Positions 34,236 to 47,080 of a stretch of DNA of 64,000 nt are shown piece after piece; position 1 is the stretch's first letter; each line of letters begins with the position of its first letter. The position numbers and the translations under genes were made by a program. Origin of the DNA: Linanthus parryae (lineage: Eukaryota; Streptophyta; Magnoliopsida; Ericales; Polemoniaceae); assembly GCA_023055425.1 (NCBI GenBank), contig JALGPY010000002.1, forward strand, positions 114,402,088-114,466,087, given 5' to 3'. The notes below the pieces were generated by a model that did no database searches, had not been told where the DNA came from, and saw nothing but the letters and a program-made list of their open reading frames with translations.

Positions 34236-35357
34236 TGGAAATTTGAATTTGAAAATGCAGGAGCTGAACTTTTCAATTTCAATCAACCATCTTAGTATTC
34301 TTTGTGTTCGTCTGCGGATTTAGAGTGTGCTCAAGTTTTGACTTCTCTCTCTTCTCTCCCATGTTGATCCAACGGCTGAAAACACACAGATCTAAATTTT
34401 GGCAAGACAATTAACTTTTCTTGGGAATTAAACCATGTTCATTTGTAATATAAGTTGTTTGGAAATATGCTAGGCCAAATCTCTTTTGGCTACGAGTACA
34501 ATTGATAGCCGGTCAGAGAAATCCTCAAGAAGCTAGTTCCAACTAGCTTTTTTTTTGTTTTTCAAAAATTTCCAACTACTTTCAGGAGTATTGAACCATG
34601 GAAAGCAAGATGACTTACTCAATACTTTATATTAGCTAGGGAGTTATGTTCGTTTTTTGTATTGAAGGGATCACTAACCAGATGTATGGGTCATTGAGGA
34701 CAAATTGAGAATATGGTGTTCCTAGTGCTATACCGTTAACCGTAACTGGAGACTATTCTTTTTCCAAAAATGTTGAAGATGATGGAGGTTTAAGATACAG
34801 AAAGACATAAAGGATAGAGATAGTAAGGTTGGAGATAAAACGTGTACGTGGGAGACTGAAAGAAGTCCACATTAATTTAGATTAGTCTTACTCAATACTT
34901 TATACTAGTCTAGATCTTTTTTTGCTGGTATGTTCAATTGGCTATGTTAGTGATGGACTTGGCTGTGTTAATGGCAGACTGGCAGTGGCGGTGTCTGATG
35001 GTGATATACTGAGGTGGTGGACTGGTGGCTGGGGTGTTGTGTTTTGTTGTTTTTAACAAAAGCCAGAGAGAGGGGGGACAGAGTGGGAAATCTAATGAAA
35101 GGGCAGCGGCAAAACAGTTAAAAACTCTTATACCTTTCTTCGTGTTCCCTTTTTCATGGAAAGAAAGAGTTTGGACATGGTGGTAAAAGAAAGAAAGGCA
35201 TATGTCTGCTTATTCTTTTCTTTTTTTGAGAAGACTGCTTATTATGAAAAATAAAGTTTCTTTTTTTCTAGAAACCATATCCTTAGACTTCACTATTACA
35301 CACAATGATCCGTTACGTTGTTAGATTCACCTCATTCCATTGTTGTAGCAGTAAGTG
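34236..35357. other. Unassigned AT-rich sequence
   Basis: No coding region, RNA gene or recurring repeat that I can support. The TATTAGCTAGG and TTTTTGTATTG stretches are generic. Confidence 0.4.
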
Positions 35358-37235
35358 TTGGAAAAACATCGATTTTGGGTCAACTTTGAACCCGGTTTAC
35401 GACAAGCCAGGTCAACGGTTTAGGAAACCCAAAGTGGTTATGAAATACTAGGAGTTAGGAGATAATCCTACCACTTTGTTTCGTTCAAAATCGCGTCCGG
35501 ATGAATAAAATATTCATGTGTAAAAGTAGGGTGTTAAGATGTTGGAAACACTTCAAGAATTGTGTATCACATCTTCATTTATAGCAACTTTGTGTTGCAT
35601 GAGTATTCCAAGATAGAACCTTAAGGATACGCCCTTTGGGTGGAGAAATTTATAGCAGAAGGGAGGACCTAGACTGAGGTTGAACAGTTTCTGATTTTTA
35701 CTTTGTAAATTTCAGCGATGGCCGAAACTGGGAGTACCATAGAGTCCACCCCTGCAAGAGGCCCGAACGTAATCAATGTCCACGAGGATAAATCGGACGG
35801 TTCAATGGGAAGGACTTCAAGAGATGGCAACAGAAGATGTTGTTCTACTTGACGACCTTAAACTTGTCGAAGTTTCTTTGGGAGGATGCTCCTGCACCGC
35901 CAAAGAATCCAGACAAGGAAAATGTAGCGGCGGTAGATGCATTGAACCATTCGCATTTTTTGGCTACAAACTATGAACTTAAAGGTTTGGACAATACTTT
36001 GTATGGTGTATATTGTGTGGCCAAAACCGCTAAGGAACTAAAGGAATCACTAGACAAAAAATATAAAACCGAAGACACCGACACCAAGAAATTTATGGTT
36101 CTCAAAATCCTGAAATTTAACGTCGTTGATACTAAGACTGTAATAATTCAGGAGCATGAATTGCAGGTCATCCTTCACGATATCCATGCGAAGGAATGAA
36201 TCTCAGCGAGTCGTTTCAACTTACGTGCATGATTGATAAGCTGCCACTTTCTTGGAAGGATTTCAAGAACTACCTCAGACATAAACACAAGGAAATAAAG
36301 ATGGAAGAACTTATCGTTCGGCTAAGGATAGAGGAAGATAACGGCAACTCTGGCAAGACATGAATGATGCAGTACAAGGCTAATGACGCGGAACATGCCT
36401 CAAAGAAGAAGAAAAGGATGGATCGCGACTTGGAGACCGCCAAAGCGGAGGAAAAAGACTTCAAGGAAAAGTGCTATAACTGCGGGAAAACAGGGCATCG
36501 TCGAAGCAAGTGCAAAAAGAAACGGAAGAACCCAAAGAAGAAACCTGAGGCCAACGTTAATGAAGCCAACAAAGATGATGGTATCCGCCTATCTGCGGTT
36601 GTCTCGGAGGTGAACATGATTGGAAGAAATCCAAAGGAGTGGTGGGTCGACATCGGTTCCACCCGTCACATATGCTTTGAAAAATCTATGCTTACCAACT
36701 ACGAACCCGTGATGGACGGAGAACAACTATACACGGGAAACTTCTCATCCTCTACGGTTGATGGCAAAGGAACCGTCACCCTCAAAATGACTTCGGTAAA
36801 AGTTCTCACGCTTAACGATGTATTCAAATTCCCAAAATTTTCAAGAATTTGGTGTCGCGATCTGTGTTAGTCAAGAAGGGATTAAAACTTGTTTTCGAAT
36901 CCGAGAAAATTGTACTAGTTAAGAGTGGCTCGTACGTAGGCAACGGTTACTTTAGCGATGGGATGTTCAAGTTGGATGTAATGACTGTGATGCCTACTAA
37001 GGCTATATATAAAGATGACGCTTCTATTTATATGGTTGAGTCGTCTAAATTATGGCATAGTAGACTAGGTCACAATAACTACAATTCCATTCGAAAATTA
37101 ATGTCTATGGAACATCTTCCAAACGAAACTATAGGTAAGTCTTATAAATGCGAGACTTATGTTGAAGCAAAATTAACAAGGAAATCATTTCGACCAATTG
37201 AAAAAAAACTACTACGCCTCTTGAATTAATCCATT
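35358..37235 (+). mobile_element. 5' half of a copia element (3' truncated)
   Basis: It starts TGTTGGAAAAACATCG, a plausible LTR start. About 360 bp later gag begins at ATG 35719. Similarity ends at about 37230, inside the integrase zinc region. No second LTR, RT or RNase H is seen, so the 3' half is deleted. The exact LTR end is not clear. Confidence 0.6.
35719..37229 (+). pseudogene. Copia gag-protease-integrase N-terminus
   Basis: Gag starts MAETGSTIES at 35719 and shifts frame near 35803. It then reads NGKDFKRWQQKMLFYLTTLN, GLDNTLYGVYC and KYKTEDTDTKKF. A stop and a second frame change occur around 36199-36364. The zinc knuckle CYNCGKTGHRRSKC is intact. The protease reads WWVDIGSTRHIC where DTG or DSG is expected, so the catalytic triad is altered. 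The pre-integrase part has LWHSRLGHNNYNSIRKL and a damaged zinc finger (KCETYVEAK). Confidence 0.8.
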
Positions 37236-38576
37236 TTAAAGTGTAATAACAAAAAGAGTTGGAGGCTATTTTAAAGCCCCCAGAAAACTTAAGGGGGGCG
37301 GTTTGCAAATTCCAAAAAGACAGCTCAGCTACAGGCGTCTTTCTCCCCGACGCAGTACATGGGCGAAGCAACACAGTTCAGCCATTGAAGCTCTCTCCTA
37401 GCTCGAACCACATCTCACCCCGATTCCAATTCTTCACCAAATCACGTCAAATTGGTCTCAATCAACTCCCAAGTCCGAGCTCTACCTCCCTATACCCTTA
37501 ATTCGGCCCAAATATCAACGAACAAGAAAGCCCCAATTCGCCTAGGGTTCTTGAAGTTTTCAAAGATCAACGATAGAGAAGGGCTTAGATTAATTGAAGG
37601 GTGGAGATGAAAGCCTGGAGGCTAAGAAATGGATTGGAGACATCTATATAAACTGAAACGAAGAATTGAAGAGGGGTTCGGCACACACCTTCGGTCACAA
37701 AACGTTTTCATAACGGGTTTTCTTCCTCCGCTCTCTCCGATTTCACCCATCTATGGGCTTGTTCTTGAGCTCCTGAGCTCACTCTTGAGAAAATTCAGGT
37801 CAAGAACAAGAGAAAGAGGAAGAGAGGGAGAGAGGAGGTCGTTTCTGGGCAGTTTCGCTTGGTTTTGGCTCTGTTTTGCTGTCCAGTGCTCTGTTCTTGG
37901 TTCAATAGCAGCAGCAACAGTAGTTTGCAGCTAGATATGTTCATTTTGATTAGTTTGTAGCTGATTCAGAGTTGTTTTGCTCTTCACCTTGAACTCTAAC
38001 TTGTGTATTGAGGTTGATTTTGAGATAAACTTGTGCATCTCTTGAATTTGAGATTCAATTCTATGAAATCTTATTTTAGTATGCTTGTGAAAAGTCTTGT
38101 TCAAATAAAAAACATGAGTGGCTAGATCTTTTGTTGGGTTGATTGGTGAAGTTGGAAGACTTGTGTGTGTTTAATTCAATTGTTCTTGAAGTGTTTAGAA
38201 GTTTTGATGTCGAGTTCAATGAATTCGTGTGTCAAAAAAACAAATCCGAATTGTGGCTTGATCTTGTATGTGGACTCACTTGGAGGAGTACATATCCTTG
38301 ATGCTTGACATAACTCGATTTTGGGTTTCACTCTTGAATTCATGAGCTAGACATTCATCTTTGGTTTAGAATCCATGTTTCTTCACTTGATACACGTTTT
38401 GGGTGTTGAACTTCACTTGCAAGTCCTCTAGCAAAATCAATTGACCCAACTTCACTTTCATATCGACTACCTTGAATCGTAGTACTAGTAGTATTAGTAG
38501 TCGTCTCCTTTACTTCTTACTTGAATTCTCAACTTGCTCCATCACTCATTGCGGTTCGTAGGGTGTAGCGAGTGTA
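37236..38576. other. Unassigned; LTR-like or promoter-like sequence
   Basis: CATCTATATAAACTG (about 37642) is a good TATA box on the plus strand, followed by CT-rich and then T-rich sequence. This could be an LTR or a leader. I find no partner copy, primer site or coding frame I trust. Confidence 0.3.
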
Positions 38577-38888
38577 CTAACAAACTGCACGGTTGAGTCG
38601 ATTATCTTGCGAGGCGTTTGCTCCGTTACCAGCAGTACCATAAGGGAGCAAATAAGTCTTAAGGACATCGAGTCTATGCTCGAGATCGTCTCTGACATCA
38701 CTACTCTGTAAGTTGTTTATTTCTTTATTTAATTTCACAATTTTATTTTCTATTTCTATTCTCTTCTTCTTCCCTTCTTCCAGTCCAGTTTCGATTGTGG
38801 TCCAACCGTAAGCACTATTATAAAACCTCGATGGTGTGAACTGTGAATAATACTTGTACCGAGGACTACCAGCTATCCACTTAAACAA
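38577..38888 (-). CDS. Unrecognised small protein, 103 aa
   Basis: The frame has a balanced, protein-like composition: an aromatic N-terminal part (FKWIAGSPRYKYYSQFTPS), then a predicted helix or coiled coil (GKKKRIEIENKIVKLNKEI), then LEHRLDVLKTYLLPYGT. I do not recognise the family. It is 150 bp downstream of the BTB gene 2 stop codon on the same strand. It could be a transposon fragment or a chance open frame. Confidence 0.25.
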   Translation of the reverse strand: MFKWIAGSPRYKYYSQFTPSRFYNSAYGWTTIETGLEEGKKKRIEIENKIVKLNKEINNLQSSDVRDDLEHRLDVLKTYLLPYGTAGNGANASQDNRLNRAVC

Positions 38889-39039
38889 TATATGAGATCT
38901 GTGTATCCCATTGTTGAATCAAAAACGAGAAAATACTGTACACGGCTAAAACCTTGACTATGAAATTTATCATAGCCAAAGTATGTTGACAATGTACTTT
39001 AAATGTCAGTCAAACCCTAGGTCTTTAGCATATTTTTAT

Positions 39040-41935
39040 TTACATGAAAATTTTCCGCATTATCTTTGCAACTAGGTGTGGATTCTTCTCAGCAAAATCA
39101 TCAAACTGTTCGGAATAGATTATTTCTTCCTCATTCTTCACAATGAATTTCAAGGTTGACTCCTCCAAAATGTTGCTGGAACAAATATCTGAGATCTCCA
39201 GAACATCAAGTGCATTGGAAGTATTCAAGGAACCAAGCATCTTCTTTTCACACAACTTTTGGAGAAATGGGATGTCGTACTTGTCTGCTGCTAATAACAA
39301 AGCGTATACGTGCTTTTCAATCTTTTCTTTAGGCAAGCTTCCACTGTAGAGGAACTCAAGAAGAGACTCCAATTCTTCATAGTTCAGTTCAGGGAGAGTT
39401 ATTGAGTCGCCTGCCGGAGCTTTACATTCATCTGACCCCAGCATGGTCTTGAATATATTGGATCTTATTGCCTGTGTGCAGAAGCTAAAAGGTAAGATAC
39501 CCCGCGTAGCTTATATATCACGATATCATGTCATGATGAATTTTTAAAGACACCAATTTTATGATCATACCATACGCTCTTTTTATTTTATACGTGTGGT
39601 TCAATAGTGATTCTTTGAGTGCAGTATGGTTGTTAATGGATATTTAAAGGATTCTATGAGCACCAAAGTTCTACGGCACTAATAATTTGCTTATTTTCTA
39701 TTTGTTAACAAGAACTGCTTCTTTAAAGTGATAGTATTTCTGATTATGAGATGGCTAATATAATATGATCGCTGAAATAAAAATGGTAATTACTTTTTTT
39801 AGAAGAAATGACGATTCATTTGTGTGAAAAGAGATGTACATTACCATAGACAGAAACACTGTCATTTGTTAATAGTTTTGCTTTGACATCAACTAATACG
39901 ACCTCGGAAAATTAAGTGGTGATATAATGCGGTCTCGTAGACTTATCGTCACACATTCATGTGGAAAGCATAAGTTATGACACAATAGTCCTGAAACAAG
40001 AACTGCTGATGCTAAATTTCATAATATTTAGAAGTTTCTCATAAAAAGTTACCTGTTCACATGCAAAGCTTAGAAGAGCAATAACAACTACTTAAACAAG
40101 AATGAAAGCAATTGAGTTAGGTTATGCTGACTCTATATTTTCATTGAACAAGAATGAAAGCAATTGAGTGTTGTTTCAAATTATGCCAGGTTTGAAGTTC
40201 AATGGTATTATAAATAAAAAAGAAAAATGCACGTTAGGTTTGGTTTTCAGGGTCCAGTGCTAACTATTTTCATTTATTTTAGGACACCTCTTCCAGGACT
40301 CTGATTTGTATTTTGCATTTCCATTGGAAATGAATATATTGATAACCGGCAATATTAATTGTTAAAAACATCTTGGTGATCCTACAGAAATTAGTGAGTC
40401 GGTAATAGGTCGCTTTTATGTTGTTATCACGTAATGTCTATTTAGACAGGTAATGAACTGGGCACAAACTCTCTTGATTCCATATATAATACTTACAAGT
40501 ACATGTGTAGGGTGCTTTTGCAGGCCTTGTCAAAGCTTCAAAGAGGGAAACAACGAAGCTGAAATGCGTGAATAATTGGCAGGACATTTTCTTGCAGTCT
40601 GATAGCCAACCTTCATGACAATGATGATTACTCGGCTCATCCAAATAGAACCATCATCCAAGAGTATAAAGAAGGTTGAGAGGGTAAACCAAAGTTACCT
40701 GGAACGCGGCACGGGATCGCGGAACGCCATACCCTTTGGAATTCGATTAACCAAGGGTAGGCTTATTTGGATACCTTTATAGGATTTTACCATTTATTGC
40801 AAGTCATAAAGTGTAAAACTGCTCAATATAGGCAATACTTAAAAGTCAATACTATAAAAATGGATGTAACTTAGCAAACCTAAATTTAATACCCCATTCT
40901 ACATAGATGGTTTAAGTAAAAATAGTGAAAAATATTGGGATCGCCAAATTAAGCGATCATGATCGCTGGTGTTCCACGTATCGGAACGGGTGATTTAATT
41001 CGCAATTCGCGGGGGTACGAGTGAACTGTGGTAACACTGGGCCAAACTGGTATCAGTCATGTTGCCAAACTAAGGAACAGATCTGGTAAACCCTATAAGG
41101 ATCTGGCAAGGCCTCCAGTGAACCTTGAGATTTGGATCAAAACTGATGCATTGCGCACCCTTCAACTAATCCAACGGGTATTGAAGTAGTGTGTGAAACC
41201 TCATGGAGAGCAAACCCTTGGGCCCAAAGCCTTCACCACTAGGTTCACCCCTTTGAGTAAAATTTTTTAGAGCTCTTTGCTGTTTAGGAGTGATGTGGTT
41301 CCCGTTGGATTATGTTTCCTGTTCTTCATGTTTTTGTTGATGTCTTTTCCGGAGGGTCTGGTCCTCGCAATAGAAATTGTGCTAAGGAACATGCATTTTG
41401 GATGGAGATTTGAACTCTCTGAGTTGGTATTTGAAGACTGCAAACTGGATGTGAGAAATTTTACAAAGTGGTCGTCAGTGTGGTCAACCCACGAGACTCA
41501 GCTCACGAATTTGCAAAAGAAGAGGTAACTAGTATGGATACAAGTACTTAGCTACAAGAAAAGTCAGGGAGCAGCTTCTTTAATCTGTGATAGTGACAGT
41601 TTAGGGCTTTATGCTCTCCTCGATTCAATAAATACTTTTAGTTGGGAGACATTCTCATTTGCTATTGCGATTGTCGCATAGATAAATACTACTATTACTT
41701 TAAGTTATAATGAATACTTGAAGAGAGAGACAGCTAGAGACATTCTGACAGAGAGAGAGGAAGAGAGATCAGGTACCAGTAGTGCTCTATGAGCAGGTAT
41801 AGGGGTTCCGTTGTTGCCAGGCTTCACCATAATATCAGTATGGATATTTTCTGTGAATGAAGTGAAAAATTCGCTCAAGAAAGCCAGTCTGCCGCTTTCT
41901 TCCTTGTCTTCGTTTAGAAATCTCATAGCAAACAC
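39040..41935 (-). CDS. BTB/POZ domain protein, gene 2 (exon 1 not found)
   Basis: Exon 2 is 41777-41935 and exon 3 is 39040-39471. Both splice sites correspond exactly to gene 1: acceptor TGCAG before VFAMRF, and donor GTACCT after PAHRALL. The join gives RALL-AIRSNIFKTML in phase 0. The BTB core has ELNYEELESLLEFLYSGSLP and LAADKYDIPFLQKLCEKKML and ends MRKIFM. It is a CUL3-adaptor type protein as for gene 1. The first exon with the CxxC pairs should lie upstream (above 41935), but I cannot see it as far as about 44000. The gene may be a truncated copy or have a distant first exon. Intron 2 is 2.3 kb and carries the repeat shared with gene 1. Confidence 0.75.
40690..41050. repeat. Intron-2 repeat shared with BTB gene 1
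   Basis: Counterpart of 1240-1640: same start AGTTACCTGGAACGCGG, the block GGAATTCG, CGCCAAATTAAGC, and the end TGTGGTAACACTG. It is diverged and shorter at several places. It is in the same intron and orientation as in gene 1. Confidence 0.6.
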
Positions 41936-44203
41936 CTGCATTATAAATAACCAATCATATGAAGGAAAATAAATTGTACAGGAAAAATTGGCATGGATTA
42001 CCAATGTCTTTATGGGAAAGAACAATAAAGGCATGGTTTATCAATTTGGCAACTGAAAAGGGCATGTCCGAATTTCGACAACAGGCAGTGACTTATGTAG
42101 ACGAAGATCAAGCTCTTATGGAAAGGGGAAGTAGTGAAACAGCTAATATTTGATTGAAAGGAAGCAGTCAATATAATTGTTTCAATTCCTATTGGCTGCC
42201 TGAATTGGGTGAATTTGGCACTGGTCAAGATTTGTGGAAAAAGGTGAGGAAGAACTGTAGTGACAATGGAGCCTCCTTTGTGTACCTCCTAAAACAATAA
42301 TATGTTCATTTAGAAAGCTTCCAATGGGAGCTTACCAGTTGGACGGTGCTGCACTCGATATAAGGAGATGCCAAGTAGATGAAATACATCATACTTGCGG
42401 TTGCGGGAAAGCGCAAGAAGCTGAATAGTTTCTTTAGACGCATTGTATTGAAACAAAACAGGTCTGGTTAATTTACCTGTTTCAGTTAATTCAATCTCTG
42501 TCTAAAAACATGTCATTTGTATTCTTGGTGGTTAGCTGTGAATGAGTTTGCGGATGGTTGCATTAGTAATATGAAAATTTTGGAGCAGGTACGTAATGCA
42601 CATAATGACAGGTCCTTCAAGTAACATCAGGTGTATACTTTGACAAATTGTAGATGACATAATAAAATGCTATGGTACTAGGATCAAAATCAGCATAAAG
42701 GAGGCCGAGATGAACATGTATACCGTCATACTGATGCAGCCACAGATAGAGCAAACAACAAATGTAGTCATGGCTAGGATTCTAAACTTTAGCCAAACTA
42801 ATGTTCTGTTGGGTAGAATACTAGAATTAGTCCTTCAGCGGGTTCTATATATTTGGAAGCCGCTTGTACTAGAAGCACTCGCAGTTACACAGCTATGATA
42901 TGCGTCTTCAATAAGGGATTCTTGAAAATTATAATCCACCAGAAACTGCGCTTACTATAGATGATTTTAGAACAGTGGCAAAAACCTATAATGGTGTCAA
43001 TCTGCACTTATGTCAAGTGTTTTTAGGAGAAATCATATTTCAGTGATCGTTTTACTTTTTGCAAACAGTTCAGTGATTGTTGAACAGTCAACATTAATTA
43101 ACTGTATTATGGAATTTTAAACACATGCACCAATCCGAAACATGATAATACGGATTGCTGATTTCTTTCGGTGAGATCTTTCTCTTGCCGTAGTATCATA
43201 TGTTGGATTGCTGAAGAAAGCAATATCAAAGCAAAAGCCAGACGAAAACAAACCTGGTCTATTTTGAACTTGACCCCAATTTTCTTTTTCTCTTTGTCCG
43301 TTTTGAACTTGCCCTCAATTTTCTTTCTTCCTCCAGGCAAGCGTCGCAATTGTGTGGTTGATCAAGAGGAGGTGAAAGCAGAAACTCTTAAGGGTTACAG
43401 TGTGTTTATACGAGTATATCAGTGTATGCTACCTTTTTTAAAAGAAAAAAATACTTCTTTTATTGTTGAATGAAAGTAGGGCCAGACTGACCAATTATAT
43501 CATGAAAAAAGAAAGATTTGGAGCCCAATTGGGCTCTTGATTGGGCCGCATATACAAATTTGGTAACTGGGTGCCCCTTCTTGTAAACTGGTGCACTACT
43601 TGGTCACCCGTACAACCAATGTAGCTCAAAGAAACCTACTCGAAGGAAATAGATAAGGTCCAAGTGTAATTTGATAGAATTGCGGTTTCCGGATCCATCT
43701 CTCGGTGAGCATTCCAATCTTTAAGCTTTTCAATAGTGACTTTTGCGTCCGATTCAACTATGACCTTTTGGTAAGGTTCTCAGCATCGCAACATTTCTGT
43801 GGCTTCAGCTTCGCGACTCAAAACACTATTCCTCATCTTCTATTATATTTTATTGTAAATCACTATTCTCCCCACACCTCCACCAAGTAAATAAAAGAAA
43901 AGAACTAAAAAAAATCATCAATACCCTGTCCCCACCAAGCTCGACCTCGACCAAGCCCGCCACCAAGCCCACGAGCTCCGGATTAGTGCCGACCTCACCT
44001 CGCCCACCTTGTTGCAGCTGCTAATCAGACGACAGACCTCCCAACAGCCAACGACAGTGGATGGTCTTAGGTAGCTGGGTAAATCTCAGGCAAATCCCTT
44101 TTCACTAAATACACATATTGCAATTGCACATAGCCAGTTCCTTTGCTCGCCAAACCGGCTAAACATACCTCTTAGGTAGTTGGGTATTCCACAAATTACG
44201 AAC
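41936..44203. other. Region upstream of BTB gene 2 exon 2
   Basis: Expected to hold intron 1, exon 1 and the promoter of BTB gene 2. I could not find the CxxC...CxxC exon. The stretch 42328-42420 reads as protein-like on the plus strand (DIRRCQVDEIHHTCGCGK) but is short and unrecognised. The rest is AT-rich without repeats shared elsewhere in the window. Confidence 0.35.
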
Positions 44204-44462
44204 TACTACCTCCGTTCTCTAACTTCACAGTTTGACTTTTTCGTTCGTAATCATGTCACTTTGACCCGGTGATTTGAATAGCGAAACGATAACTTTTTTG
44301 ATAATTTTTTCATGATGTTGTGGAGTAAATTTACTCTATAACGTCATGCAAAGATAATCAAATTTTTGCATCGTTTACTAATCAAATCACCGAATCAAAG
44401 TGATCCAGTGAATAGTGGTAAAATGAAAACTGAAGATAGATAGAGAACAGAGGAAGCACTTA
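44204..44462. mobile_element. Stowaway/mariner-like MITE (259 bp)
   Basis: TACTACCTCCGTTCTCT at the left is inverted at the right (GAGAACAGAGGAAGCAC...TA). It has a TA at each end and strong internal self-complementarity around GTAAATTTAC. It shares the core TTTTTTGATAATTTTTTC and the TGTTGT block with the element at 54771. Confidence 0.7.
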
Positions 44463-44666
44463 CTTTCACTTTTGGACGAAGCTTTTCCCTTGTTCACCCC
44501 TTCCCAATTTTTTTGATACCGAACAGGTATCGGAGAAGCCTACGGCACTATTTTAACAACTAATGAGTGGCCAAATAAATATTTCTTTTCAAAAATCAAT
44601 TCATTCGATAAACTCAGAATCCGGCGAGACCACCAGTAAAACTTGCACCCTCTGCCGCCTAAACAC

Positions 44667-45236
44667 TAGGGGGGTAAGGAAAACCGAATAAACCGATCAA
44701 ACAGTTAACCGGTTTATAAATTGTTCAAGTTTTTCACAAATCGGTCTAATCGGTTCGGTTTCGGTTTGTTAACTAATTATACTAAATGAACCGAACCGAA
44801 CCGTTGCGTACACAATATAGTTCTATTATATCAAACATTGTATAAAGTATATAATAATCTATCGAAGTTTATTCCAAGTAGATAGTTTAGTCAACTAAGA
44901 TTATAAGATTGATGTTAGTTTTCTCTATTTTTCTGATGTCATATCTTGTCTCAATCTAAAACCATAATTTGTGAGTTCTCTATGTTTATTTAATTTATGT
45001 CCTCGTTAAAATTTGAATTTTATGGACATACTATTATAATCATATCAATGTAAAAGTGATTACGCGAACTGGCGGAACCGAACCAAACCAGAACTTTTCG
45101 GTTTGGTTCGGTTCGGTGTATAGTTCCTATCGGTTTCGTTTGGTTTCGTTTGGTTTAAAAATTAGCAAATCGAAATATTCGGTTTGGTTCATGGTTTCTT
45201 CACAAACCGCACCAAATAGAACCGCTTACTCCCTTA
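44667..45236. mobile_element. Non-autonomous hAT element (570 bp)
   Basis: Ends TAGGGGGGTAAGG and CTTACTCCCTTA are inverted. They are flanked by a perfect 8-bp duplication CTAAACAC (44659-44666 and 45237-45244). Both arms are rich in AACCGAACCG motifs around an AT-rich core. It has no coding capacity. Confidence 0.85.
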
Positions 45237-46585
45237 CTAAACACCACCATTCCCATCATCTAAAACCCAGAACACCCAGAATAGTAGCCACCAACACCAC
45301 CAAAAACACGGGTGATATCAAAACACTCACAAAAACCAGGTACTGTTGCATTTTCGAAAAGAGGATGAAGAAGAAGAAAAGGAGGAACAAGAATAAGAAG
45401 CTCACAAAATGCAACAATACAGAAAATTGAAACACCCAGATTAAAAATCGAATTTTGATCCTTCGTCGGTTTTTTTGGAAAGATGCTTCCCTTTGATTTT
45501 TGACCGTCCAACTACAGGTAAGCTCTCGTCGAGCCTCCAAATCACGAAGAAAGACTAGAAGCAGCCCTCGATGTAGTCGTGCAATGAAGCCGACTAATCT
45601 CCGTTGGCAAAGTCAGCCATAATTCTGAGAGACGGAGATGTAAAGAGCAATAGAACGAGAGACAGAGAGATAGAGACTGAAGGAGAAAGGGAACAAAACG
45701 AGTTGACAGAGAAGAGAGAGAGAGAGAGGGGAGGGGGGGAGAAGAAGATGAGATTGAGTCTACAGAGTACAGAGAGCAGATCGACATTCAACCTACCCAC
45801 TTCATCTTCTTCATCTCGTTTTTTCTTTTTATTTTACTCTTCCTCTCTAGTTTTTTCTACATTTAGTTTTTGCTTTCTATTATTCTTTAGTTGTATTTCT
45901 CTTAAAATAGTTGCATACATTAAAAAATAAAGATGAAAAAAATAAATGTAGAATGAGAATATGTTTTAATATCTTTTTACAGGACCACAATGCGCCTAAA
46001 AAACCGTTATTAAACGAAAAAGTTTAGACTAAATTTACCGTAGTTGTTAATTGCTAACAATTATAAACTCGATGTGGTAATAAGAGAATTTTAAAACTCG
46101 AGGTGGTACATGAATCATTACCCTATACTAGAGGCGAGTAATAAGTAATTGACCCCTCTTTTTATTTCGTTAGCAACGATAGGCAGGAACATACTGCTTA
46201 ATTTTCCCAAATCCCATCTTTATGTTTGGTTATTTAATTATGAGTAACTAAATACCCATAGCTAGGTATCTCGCATGAGATCCTCGGATGTAAACTATAG
46301 GGATTCAATCTGGTTTCATGTGTTGATGATTTCTTCCTATTGAATGATTATTAGTTTTTTTTATTATCGTTCGTATCCTAAACTATTGACACTTTTAGGA
46401 TATGATCTATTATTCATAAACTAGGTTTTGTTCATTAAGATGAATCATGTTTAAAGTTTATTATGTCTTAATATAATTATTCATGTGCGGTTTTAATTCT
46501 TAAATGGAATGGAGTAATTAACCTGAATCGTTACTTAGCTAGCGAATGCACAACAGTAATTCTGACTAGTTATGATGAGACATGA
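45237..46585. other. Unassigned; GA-rich tract
   Basis: A GAGA/CTCT tract spans about 45640-45740. No gene is supported on either strand. The rest is AT-rich. Confidence 0.4.
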
Positions 46586-47080
46586 TGAGTAGGGTTTCTA
46601 TGCATGTAACGCAGCGGAATAACAAAAATAAATTATTTATCAAAGCCCTCCACGGATCGCACGGAAGCATTCATAACGTGATAAAGGAAGAACATTTGTG
46701 TACCTTAGTTGGTTGTGCGATCACAACGTAGAATGATGTCCACGTCTCTACGGTATCCACACCTTGGATTGCAAGATAAATCCTCCCCGACGTCAAGTGC
46801 TAGCTACGGGAAGAAGGAAGCAGAAAGATCACGCAAAACGGAGAACCATGTTGTGCGCCACTAGGTGGTCGACGGCAGTGAGGGGCGGACAGGTAGGGAG
46901 ATGAACCCTTGCCTTGTCTCTCTCCTTCATTTGTTATTTCGCACAATAATGAATCTTCAGTGAAATAATAAGCAGAGGTTACCATTATATAGTTAATAAC
47001 TCCTTATTAACTACATATTTGCTCCAATACTAATCATGTCCATACAGGGATTAATCCACCTTGCAAATTAGTCCTACTGA
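46586..47080 (-). mobile_element. Copia LTR fragment (same family as 26807-28199)
   Basis: It begins AGTAGGGTTTCTATGCATGT, then AACGCAGCGGAATAAC. It follows the same path as the other copies (CACGTCTCTACGG, TGCTAGCTA, ATATAGTTAATAACTCC) to GTCCTACTGA, where it stops. It is truncated against the LINE that follows. Confidence 0.65.

Noticed and set aside
43107..43349. Lysine-rich minus-strand frame as exon 1 of BTB gene 2
   Set aside because: It lacks the CxxC pairs and any donor in the right phase.
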